Below, in pieces: positions 27,980-34,851 of a stretch of 63,307 nucleotides of DNA. Source of the DNA: Bacteroidota bacterium (lineage in GTDB: Bacteria > Bacteroidota > Ignavibacteria > Ignavibacteriales > Ignavibacteriaceae); the NCBI GenBank assembly GCA_022708025.1, contig JAKIZM010000011.1, forward strand, positions 1-63,307, read 5' to 3'. A model generated the notes under the pieces. It saw only the letters and a list, made by a program, of their open reading frames with translations. It was not told the DNA's origin and made no database searches. Each line of letters starts with the position of its first letter. Position 1 is the stretch's first letter. Position numbers and translations under genes: made by a program.

Positions 27980-29413
27980 ATGAGCAAATCAATATCAAGA
28001 ATAATCTCTGAATTTGCAGTTAATCTGCAATACAAAGATTTACCACAAGAAGTAATTCACGAAGTAAAAAGATATCTCTACGATTCATTCGGATGTGCAT
28101 TCGGCGGATATCATACAAAAGATGTAAGAATAATCCGTAACATATATCACGATATGGGCGGAACAGAAGAAGCAACGGTAATCGGATTCGGAGATAAAAT
28201 TCCGGCAGTGAACGCAACACTTGTAAATTCGTTGATGATTCGTGCATTGGATTTTAACGATATCTATTGGAAAGAAGATCCTTCCCATCCATCGGACATT
28301 ATTCCAGCAGCACTTGCAACTGCTGAATTAGTTGGCGCATCAATGGAAGAAGTAATTACAGCAATTGTGCTTGCTTATGAATTTGAACAAAGGCTCTGTT
28401 TGTTTGCCTCACCGGGAGTTCGTGAAAGAAAATGGCATCACGCTACTTTAACACAATTTGTATCTCCAATTGTTGCCGGAAAAATTTTAGGATTAAGTGT
28501 TGATCAAATGGTTAATGCAATCGGAATAAGCGGAAGCCACAATCATACAATAGGTTGCCCTACTGCAGGCAAACTTACAATGATGAAAAATACAGTTGAT
28601 CCAATGGCAACACAATCCGGAGTCTTTGCTGCATTGATGGCTCAGCGCGGTTATACAGGAACAGAAGCAGTGTTTGAAGGTAAAGAAGGATTTATGGATA
28701 CATTTCTTGGATGGAATGTAAAAGAACAGAAAGTTGAACCGGTAAGTATGAAAGGTCGCGACGGCGTTTCAGAATGGAAATGGAATATTGATAAACTAAT
28801 CGGTGGTTTAGGTGAAAGTTATAAAATTCTTGAATGCAGTATGAAAGCATTTCCAACTGAAGCTTTAACACATACCCATCTTTCTGCAACATTAAACGCG
28901 GTTACAAAAAATCATATCACTTATGATCAAATTGATACTGTAACTCTTACAACCTTAGCGCAAGCTTATGATATTCTTTTTGATCCACATAAATATCGCC
29001 CCGAATCAAGAGAAACTGCAGATCACTCACTTCCCTATTGTATTGCCGCTGCTTTGGTTGATCATAAAATTACAACACAATCTTTCTCCGATGAAAAATT
29101 AAAAGACCCGAGAATCTGGGAAGTAATCGATCGTGTTAAAGGCGAACCATCACAAGAATTCGAAAAGATGTTCCCTGCAAAACAACCAAGTAAAGTTGTT
29201 GTTAAAACAAAGGACGGAAGAGAGTTCTCCGAATATCTCGAATATCCAAAAGGCGATCCGAGAGAGCCAATGACAATGGAAGACCTTGACAACAAATTTG
29301 AAGGACTATCATCTAAACTCTTAGTAGCAGGAAGAAGAAAGGAAATTAAGGATGCAATCTTCAACGCAGAATTAATGACTGCAAGAGAGTTTATGAAGAA
29401 GATGATTATTTAA
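27980..29413 (+). CDS. MmgE/PrpD family dehydratase
   Basis: 477-aa member of the family containing 2-methylcitrate dehydratase, cis-aconitate decarboxylase and immune-responsive gene 1. Family landmarks are VKRYLYDSFGCAFGGYHTKD, RALDFNDIYW, SDIIPAALATAE, VGASGSHN-like ISGSHNHTIGC, and KAFPTEALTH. Proteins of this family dehydrate (2-methyl)citrate to the aconitate or decarboxylate aconitate. With a homoaconitase-type hydratase alongside, the pair could interconvert citrate-type isomers, but prpB and prpC are absent. Flanked on both sides by a 23-nt inverted repeat. Confidence 0.85.
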   Translation: MSKSISRIISEFAVNLQYKDLPQEVIHEVKRYLYDSFGCAFGGYHTKDVRIIRNIYHDMGGTEEATVIGFGDKIPAVNATLVNSLMIRALDFNDIYWKEDPSHPSDIIPAALATAELVGASMEEVITAIVLAYEFEQRLCLFASPGVRERKWHHATLTQFVSPIVAGKILGLSVDQMVNAIGISGSHNHTIGCPTAGKLTMMKNTVDPMATQSGVFAALMAQRGYTGTEAVFEGKEGFMDTFLGWNVKEQKVEPVSMKGRDGVSEWKWNIDKLIGGLGESYKILECSMKAFPTEALTHTHLSATLNAVTKNHITYDQIDTVTLTTLAQAYDILFDPHKYRPESRETADHSLPYCIAAALVDHKITTQSFSDEKLKDPRIWEVIDRVKGEPSQEFEKMFPAKQPSKVVVKTKDGREFSEYLEYPKGDPREPMTMEDLDNKFEGLSSKLLVAGRRKEIKDAIFNAELMTAREFMKKMII

Positions 29414-29419
29414 TTTTTT

Positions 29420-29442
29420 CATTGTTCGATTGATAAATTGTT
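29420..29442 (-). repeat. Right arm of inverted repeat flanking the PrpD gene
   Basis: Reverse complement of 27946-27968 with three mismatches. It overlaps the left arm of element C (29439-29452), so the same sequence could pair with either neighbour. Confidence 0.6.
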
Positions 29443-29860
29443 TCATTGTTAATTTTATGGATAAAAAATATTTAAAATTGAACGATATTGATGCATATAA
29501 GATTGCTTTTAGTTTAAGCAACTATGTGTGGGATTTAATTGTTAAATGGAATCAATTTAATTCTGATACAGTCGGAAAACAATTTATACGAGCAGTTGAC
29601 TCAATATCAGCAAATATTGCCGAAGGTTTTGGAAGGTATTCAAAAAAAGATAAAATTAAATTTTTCAGAATTAGTTTTGGATCAATGTATGAATCATTGG
29701 ATTGGAATGAAAAGGCATTTAAACGAAAATTGATATCAAAGTCAGACTATGATTATATTTTTTCGGAACTACAGAAACTTCCAAAACTGATTCATCAACT
29801 AATAAAATTCACTAATTCAAAATTATCTGAGTAACAATGCAACAATTTAACAATGAAACA
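29439..29860 (+). repeat. IVS-like element C: complementary ends around a four-helix-bundle gene
   Basis: TGTTTCATTGTTAA (29439-29452) and TTAACAATGAAACA (29847-29860) are a perfect 14-bp inverted repeat enclosing exactly one four-helix-bundle gene. The arm sequence is unrelated to those of elements A and B. Confidence 0.7.
29457..29834 (+). CDS. Four-helix-bundle protein, S23/IVP family (copy C)
   Basis: 125-aa protein of the same family as copies A and B but a divergent subtype: KYLKLNDIDAYKIAFSLSNY at the N-terminus, GKQFIRAVDSISANIAEGFG in the middle and FGSMYESLDWNEKA later. The ATG at 29457 fits the family; the frame extends 9 codons further up to 29430 but into the repeat arm. It is intact and lies between the PrpD and citrate lyase genes. 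Confidence 0.85.
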   Translation: MDKKYLKLNDIDAYKIAFSLSNYVWDLIVKWNQFNSDTVGKQFIRAVDSISANIAEGFGRYSKKDKIKFFRISFGSMYESLDWNEKAFKRKLISKSDYDYIFSELQKLPKLIHQLIKFTNSKLSE

Positions 29861-29904
29861 GTAGTATCAAATATATTCGCGTTTAATAATTAAAGAGAAT
29901 TTTT

Positions 29905-31122
29905 ATGGCAAAAAATATAAATAAGGCAATTAGTGGCAAACGCGGCGATTCAGTTCGTTCGGATTGCTATTTTGAAATTGAGCTAACAAACTCAGGCGGA
30001 ATAAAACTAGATATAAAAAGCAAAGTGCAATCAATGTATGGCGAATCAATCAAAGAAATGATTCTTGGTATGAGTAAATTCTTTGGATTGAAAAATGCAA
30101 AAATACTTTGTGAAGACAACGGAGCACTTCCACTTGTGTTAGCAGCACGATTTGAACTTGCAGTAAAGAGATTGCTGCCGGATTTGAAAAAAGAATATCT
30201 GCTTCCAATCATAAAGCAAAATCTTTACTCCACAAAAAAAGATCAACTAAGAAGAAGCAGACTTTATCTGCCCGGTAATGAACCGAAGTTTTTTGTTAAT
30301 GCGGGACTTCATTCACCGGATGGAATTATTTTAGATTTAGAAGACAGTGTTTCACCATCAGAAAAAGATGCTGCACAATTGCTCGTCCGAAACGCTTTAA
30401 GATCAGTTGACTTTTATAATTCAGAAAGAATGGTTCGTATTAATCAACTTCCAAAAGGATTGGATGATCTTAAATTTATAATTCCGCATAATGTAAATGT
30501 AATTCTCGTTCCAAAATGCGAATCTGCTGAACAAATTCATCTGCTTGAAAAAGAAGTTGACAGACTTAAAAAGCGGTATAAAGTTCAAAACCCGATTTAC
30601 TTTATGCCAATTATTGAAAGTGCGCTCGGTGTAATCAAAGCGTATGAGATTGCAACCGCATCAAATAATATTTGCTCTCTTGCAATCGGACTTGAAGATT
30701 ACACTGCCGATATCGGGACACAAAGAACAAACGAAGGTCGAGAAAGTATTTTTGCAAGACAGATGCTTATCAATGCTGCAAAAGCTGCAGGCATTCAGGC
30801 AATTGACACTGTTTTTTCTGATGTTTCAGATATGGAAGCACTTCGTCAAAGTGTTATTGAAGCAAAGTCACTTGGCTTTGAAGGTAAAGGATGTATTCAT
30901 CCAAGACAAATACAAGTTGTTCACGAAGCATTTGCTCCAACTGTTGAAGAAATTGAAAAAGCAAAGAAAATTGTTTTTGCATTTGAAGAAGCAGAAAAGA
31001 AAGGATTGGGCGTTGTTTCCCTCGGCAGCAAAATGATTGATCCGCCTGTTGTTAAACGAGCGATCAGAACAATTGATTTAGCAATTTTAAATAATCTGTT
31101 AGATAAAAATTGGAGAGAATAA
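29905..31122 (+). CDS. Fused citrate lyase acyl-carrier (CitD) and beta subunit (CitE)
   Basis: 405-aa fusion. Residues 1 to about 105 align with CitD, the gamma subunit that carries the phosphoribosyl-dephospho-CoA arm. Residues from about 115 on are CitE, the citryl lyase: LRRSRLYLPGNEPKFF, DGIILDLEDSV, PIIESALGVIKAYEIA, IGLEDYTADIG, GCIHPRQI. In CitD the prosthetic group sits on the first serine of LESSD or LESGD. Here the aligned stretch is SVRSDC, so R18 falls on that position with S16 and S19 beside it. Together with CitF it should cleave citrate to acetate and oxaloacetate. Confidence 0.85.
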   Translation: MAKNINKAISGKRGDSVRSDCYFEIELTNSGGIKLDIKSKVQSMYGESIKEMILGMSKFFGLKNAKILCEDNGALPLVLAARFELAVKRLLPDLKKEYLLPIIKQNLYSTKKDQLRRSRLYLPGNEPKFFVNAGLHSPDGIILDLEDSVSPSEKDAAQLLVRNALRSVDFYNSERMVRINQLPKGLDDLKFIIPHNVNVILVPKCESAEQIHLLEKEVDRLKKRYKVQNPIYFMPIIESALGVIKAYEIATASNNICSLAIGLEDYTADIGTQRTNEGRESIFARQMLINAAKAAGIQAIDTVFSDVSDMEALRQSVIEAKSLGFEGKGCIHPRQIQVVHEAFAPTVEEIEKAKKIVFAFEEAEKKGLGVVSLGSKMIDPPVVKRAIRTIDLAILNNLLDKNWRE

Positions 31123-31124
31123 TA

Positions 31125-31191
31125 GGACACAGATAGAACTGATTTTATTATGATCTGCGCTGATCATAAACAATCATAAAAATCAGTGTCC
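31125..31191. repeat. ACACAG-type foldback element between citDE and citF
   Basis: GGACAC (31125-31130) pairs with GTGTCC (31186-31191), with inner AACTGATTTT/AAAAATCAGT pairing across a bulge. It starts two bases after the citDE stop and is a relative of 27180-27255. Confidence 0.65.
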
Positions 31192-31211
31192 CATTTACTA
31201 AAGGATTAAAT

Positions 31212-32771
31212 ATGAAACTAGTAAAAAACGCAGCGGGACGATTAGTCCCGACAGAAGTAAACGGATTACAACAAGTTCCTTTCAGAGGAGTAAACAAATA
31301 CAAACCAACCGGCAACAAGGCAAAGCCACCAATACGCACTTGTATTGATTATCCAACGGATGGAAATAAAGTTGTTAAAGATTTAAAAACTGCTCTGAAG
31401 AAAGCAGGGCTAAAAGACGGAATGACAATTTCAACTCATCATCATCTTCGTAATGGCGATGTTGTTACAAATATTTTATTCGATGTAGTTAAAGAAATGG
31501 GAATAAAAAATATCCGCTGGTTTCCTTCCGCATCCTTCCCCGTTCATTCACATTTGATAAAATATCTTGAAGACGGAACGATTCATCACATTGAAGGAAG
31601 TATGAACGGACCGCTCGGAAAATTTACAACTGAAGGAAAGATGAAAGGAGTCGGAGTTCTTCGTTCACACGGCGGAAGATATCAATCAATTCAGGATGGT
31701 GAAGTTCACATTGATATTGCAGTAATTGCTGCACCAACTGCAGATCCGTTTGGAAACGCAACAGGTGATCGAGGAAAATCAGCTTGCGGATTAATTGGAT
31801 TTGCTCTTGCTGATTCTGAGTATGCTGATAAAGTTATCGTTGTAACTGACAACCTTGTTCCCTTTCCCTGTGTTCCGTGGCAGATTCAGGGTAACAACGT
31901 TGATTACGTTGTTGAAGTTGAAACGCTTGGTGATCCTGCTAAAATAGTTTCAGGAACAACTGAAGTAACAAAATCACCTGATCGTTTATTGATAGCAGAA
32001 TATGTTGCTCAATTCCTTGATGAATCAGGAATAATGAAAGATGGATTTTCATTTCAAGCCGGAGCTGGTGGGACAACACTTGCATTTGCTGTCTATCTTA
32101 AAGAAAGAATGAAGAAGAAAAATGTTAAAGCGAGATTTATTAGAGGCGGAAGCACAAAATATCTTGTTCAGATGCTTGAGGAAGGATTGACTGATTACAT
32201 TCTTGATGGACAAACTTTTGATCTTGAAGGTGTAAGAAGTATGAGAGAAAATGCCGGACATGTTAACACTTCACCATTTACAAGCTATAACTTTCACGGA
32301 AAAGGAAATTTTGCTTCAATGGTTGATGCTGCAGTTCTTGGCGCAACGGAAGTTGATGTAAACTTTAATGCAAATGTTGTAACTCATTCCGATGGTTATT
32401 TACTGCATGGAATCGGCGGCTGGCAAAATTGTCTTTTCTCAAAATGCACTATACTTGCAATACCAACTTTCAGAGATCGCATTCCTGTTATTGTTGATGA
32501 AGTTACAACTATTTGCGGACCCGGAGAATTGATTGATGTAATTGCAACTGAAAGAGGTCTTTGTATAAATCCAAAACGAAAAGATTTATTAAAAGCAATG
32601 AAGAATTCTTCGATTCCTATTATCGATATAAAAGAATTGAAGAAAGAGATTGATGCAATTTGCGGCGGTGCTCCTGCTAAGCCAAAAGTAAACAAAGCTA
32701 AAGTTGTTGCAATTGTAAAATGGGTTGATGGAACTGTTTTGGATTCAGTTTTTGAGATTAAAAACGTGTAG
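31212..32771 (+). CDS. citF: Citrate lyase alpha subunit (citrate CoA-transferase)
   Basis: 519-aa CoA-transferase-fold subunit that swaps the acetyl group on the CitD arm for citrate. Recognisable stretches are GLKDGMTISTHHHLRNGD, FPVHSHLIKYLEDG, IDIAVIAAPTADPFGN, CVPWQIQGNNVDYVV, QAGAGGTTLAFAVYL and GIGGWQNCLFS. Length is normal. The last codon and the TAG stop lie inside a 29-nt REP palindrome (32766-32794), so the natural C-terminus was probably replaced by the repeat. No citC, citG or citX for making and attaching the prosthetic group is in the window. Confidence 0.92.
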   Translation: MKLVKNAAGRLVPTEVNGLQQVPFRGVNKYKPTGNKAKPPIRTCIDYPTDGNKVVKDLKTALKKAGLKDGMTISTHHHLRNGDVVTNILFDVVKEMGIKNIRWFPSASFPVHSHLIKYLEDGTIHHIEGSMNGPLGKFTTEGKMKGVGVLRSHGGRYQSIQDGEVHIDIAVIAAPTADPFGNATGDRGKSACGLIGFALADSEYADKVIVVTDNLVPFPCVPWQIQGNNVDYVVEVETLGDPAKIVSGTTEVTKSPDRLLIAEYVAQFLDESGIMKDGFSFQAGAGGTTLAFAVYLKERMKKKNVKARFIRGGSTKYLVQMLEEGLTDYILDGQTFDLEGVRSMRENAGHVNTSPFTSYNFHGKGNFASMVDAAVLGATEVDVNFNANVVTHSDGYLLHGIGGWQNCLFSKCTILAIPTFRDRIPVIVDEVTTICGPGELIDVIATERGLCINPKRKDLLKAMKNSSIPIIDIKELKKEIDAICGGAPAKPKVNKAKVVAIVKWVDGTVLDSVFEIKNV

Positions 32772-32794
32772 TCCACCTTTAAGGTGGCCTACAC
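32766..32794. repeat. REP palindrome P1 (supplies the citF stop)
   Basis: GTGTAGTCCACC / GGTGGCCTACAC around a TTTAA loop, 29 nt. The first six bases are the last codon (GTG) and stop (TAG) of citF. Confidence 0.85.
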
Positions 32795-32805
32795 ATAAAT
32801 ACAAA

Positions 32806-32955
32806 GTGTAGTCCACTTCTAAAGCGGACTACACTTAGAGTTTTATGGAATTAGAACATAATAAATATTATCATTTTTATAATCGCTCAAACAATCAGGA
32901 GCATTTATTTCACAAAAGTGGTCAAAGTGTAGACCACCTCTAAGGTGGCCTACAC
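32806..32955 (+). mobile_element. RAYT-derived mini-element 1
   Basis: Palindrome P2 (32806-32834), 92 bp containing the first ~25 codons of a RAYT gene (ATG GAA TTA GAA CAT...), then palindrome P3 (32927-32955). P3 is shared with the intact transposase that follows. A non-autonomous deletion derivative. Confidence 0.75.
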
Positions 32956-32964
32956 ATTATCCTT

Positions 32965-33516
32965 ATGAAATTAGAACACAATAAATATTACCATTTTTAT
33001 AATCGTTCAAACAATCAGGAACTATTGTTTCACGAAAGAGATAATTACATATATTTTTTATCAAAATACAGAAAATATTTAGATGAGTATCTGAATACTT
33101 TAGCCTATTGTTTAATGCCAAATCACTTTCACTTTCTTGTTAAAGTTAAAACAGACTCAGATATTGTTCAACTCAAAAGAAACATTGGTATATTTTTGAG
33201 CTCTTATTCAAAAGCAATTAACAAAGCGTATGGCAGAGTCGGCAGTCTCTTTCAGCAGCACAGTAAAACCAAGGAATTAATTGATGATAAGACTATTTTA
33301 AATGTTATAAATTATATTCATCAAAATCCTTTAAGAAAAGCGCTGGTTAAAAATCTTGAGGATTGGGAATTTTCGAGTTTCAGGGATTATGTTAATCTCC
33401 GATCCGGAACTTTAATAAATAAAGATTTTGTTTCGGCTCATATCCCTACAATAAAAGAATTTAGGTTCTTTTCAATGACAAAAGCTGAGAAATTTAATTT
33501 TATCCTTAATGTGTAG
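32965..33516 (+). CDS. REP-associated tyrosine transposase (Y1, IS200-like)
   Basis: 183-aa single-strand transposase of the HUH superfamily. The metal-binding HUH motif is H54-F55-H56 in MPNHFHFLVKV, and the likely nucleophile is Y81 in SSYSKAINKAYGRVGSLFQQ. It starts 10 bp after palindrome P3, and its last codon and stop lie in palindrome P4, so it is bounded by REP sequences on both sides as expected for RAYT loci. It is intact. Similar N-terminal fragments occur in three neighbouring mini-elements, but those differ at several codons (MELEH... EHLFHKSG against MKLEH... ELLFHERD), so they came from a related, not identical, transposase. Confidence 0.92.
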   Translation: MKLEHNKYYHFYNRSNNQELLFHERDNYIYFLSKYRKYLDEYLNTLAYCLMPNHFHFLVKVKTDSDIVQLKRNIGIFLSSYSKAINKAYGRVGSLFQQHSKTKELIDDKTILNVINYIHQNPLRKALVKNLEDWEFSSFRDYVNLRSGTLINKDFVSAHIPTIKEFRFFSMTKAEKFNFILNV

Positions 33517-33539
33517 TCCATCTTAGAGATGGCCTACAC
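33511..33539. repeat. REP palindrome P4 (supplies the RAYT stop)
   Basis: GTGTAGTCCATC / GATGGCCTACAC around TTAGA. The first six bases are the last codon and stop of the transposase gene, the same arrangement as at citF. Confidence 0.85.
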
Positions 33540-33559
33540 TTTTTTTTACTTTTTACAAA

Positions 33560-33712
33560 GTGTAGTCCACCTTAGAGGTGGACTACACTTATAGTTTTAT
33601 GGAATTAGAACATAATAAATATTATCATTTTTATAATCGCTCAAACAATCAGGAGCATTTATTTCACAAAAGTGGTTTTCAATGTGTAGCCCACCTCTAA
33701 GGTGGACTACAC
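33560..33712 (+). mobile_element. RAYT-derived mini-element 2
   Basis: Palindromes P5 (33560-33588) and P6 (33684-33712) flank a 95-bp interior carrying the RAYT 5' end. The interior is identical to that of mini-element 3. Confidence 0.75.
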
Positions 33713-33775
33713 TTTTTTTTACTTTATGAAGGCTAAACATTATATGTTTCCTTTTCTTAACAAGCTTTTCACAAT
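33713..33775. other. Spacer between mini-elements 2 and 3
   Basis: 63 bp of ordinary AT-rich sequence with no motif recognised. With the two mini-elements it makes up the 437-bp gene-free stretch between the transposase and patatin genes. Confidence 0.5.
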
Positions 33776-33928
33776 GTGTAGTCCACTTCTAAAGTGGACT
33801 ACACTTATAGTTTTATGGAATTAGAACATAATAAATATTATCATTTTTATAATCGCTCAAACAATCAGGAGCATTTATTTCACAAAAGTGGTTTTCAATG
33901 TGTAGTCCACCTCTAAGGTGGACTACAC
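33776..33928 (+). mobile_element. RAYT-derived mini-element 3
   Basis: Palindromes P7 (33776-33804) and P8 (33900-33928) flank the same 95-bp interior as mini-element 2. P8 ends 25 bp before the patatin start codon. Confidence 0.75.
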
Positions 33929-33953
33929 TGTTCACATCCAAATTGGACTTCAA

Positions 33954-34781
33954 ATGAAAGTTGGAATAGCATTTGGCGCTGGTGGTGCACGAGGCATTGC
34001 TCATTTATTGATGATTGAAGCTCTGGATGAACTGGGAATAAAACCTACTATTATTTCCGGTTCAAGTATTGGTGCAGTAGTTGGAGCATTTTATGCTGCA
34101 GGATTTTCTTCGAAAGAAATGAAAGAGATTCTGGATCAGCTTATTAATCCTAAAAGTGATTCAGTTTTTACTTTTCTTCTTAAATCAGATATTGTAAAAA
34201 TGTTTACGATGTTTGATCCTCAATTCATCAAATCAGGTTTTATTAAAGGTGAAAAGTTTCAAAAATTTATGGAAGCAAATCTAAAAGTTTCCAGATTTGA
34301 AGAACTGAAGAAGCCGCTTAAAATTGTTGCAACCGATTATTGGAAAAAAGAAGAAGTTGTTTTTGATAAAGGCGAATTGCTAAATCCGATTAAAGCAAGT
34401 TATTCTTTGCCCGGATTATTTACTCCTGTGAAAATTAAAAATAGAATTTTAATTGATGGCGGAGCTGTTAATCCTTTACCATACGATTTACTGAAAGACA
34501 AATGCGATATTACAATTGCAATTGATGTAACTGCATTAATAAATAAAAATGGTGATGAACTTCCGACAACTTTTGATTCTGTTTTTACAACATATCAAAC
34601 GATGCAAAACTCAATCATAAAGGAAAGATTAAAATTCCTGAAACCTGATATTTACATCAGACCGGAAATTTATGATGTAAGAGTTTTTGATTTTCTAAAA
34701 GCTGATTCAATTTTTAAACAAGCTCAGCCTGCAAAAGAGGAGTTAAAAAGAAAACTTGATAAGTTATTGAATAAAAAATAG
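33954..34781 (+). CDS. Patatin-like phospholipase
   Basis: 275-aa bacterial patatin. The oxyanion loop is GAGGARGIAH (8-17), the nucleophile is S38 in GSSIG, and the dyad partner is D168 in DGGAVNPLP. There is no signal peptide, so it probably acts on membrane lipids from the cytosol. The ATG at 33954 starts the conserved MKVGIAFGAGG; a GTG start at 33918 would take its first codons from REP palindrome P8 and is rejected. The native upstream region has been replaced by the repeat cluster, so expression may depend on repeat-borne signals or citF read-through. Confidence 0.9.
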   Translation: MKVGIAFGAGGARGIAHLLMIEALDELGIKPTIISGSSIGAVVGAFYAAGFSSKEMKEILDQLINPKSDSVFTFLLKSDIVKMFTMFDPQFIKSGFIKGEKFQKFMEANLKVSRFEELKKPLKIVATDYWKKEEVVFDKGELLNPIKASYSLPGLFTPVKIKNRILIDGGAVNPLPYDLLKDKCDITIAIDVTALINKNGDELPTTFDSVFTTYQTMQNSIIKERLKFLKPDIYIRPEIYDVRVFDFLKADSIFKQAQPAKEELKRKLDKLLNKK

Positions 34782-34804
34782 AACAAGAATTTTTATAAAT
34801 TGTT

Positions 34805-34834
34805 GTCACCCTTCGACCTTGCTCAGGGTGACAT
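34805..34834. terminator. Hairpin repeat used as bidirectional terminator
   Basis: TGTCACCCT (34805-34813) pairs with AGGGTGACA (34826-34834) around TCGACCTTGCTC, followed by a TAAAAAATTT tract. It is a member of the GTCA...TGAC repeat family and lies between convergent genes. Confidence 0.65.
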
Positions 34835-34851
34835 AAAAAATTTAAATAAAT

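Noticed and set aside
32766..33928. Eight similar palindromic repeats resembling a CRISPR array
   Set aside because: Spacing is irregular, the intervals are homologous to each other (transposase 5' ends), the repeats are fully palindromic and flank a Y1 transposase. No cas gene is near. REP/RAYT explains all of it.
33918..33953. Longer N-terminus for the patatin starting at GTG 33918
   Set aside because: The first codons would lie in REP palindrome P8. The family-conserved N-terminus starts at ATG 33954.
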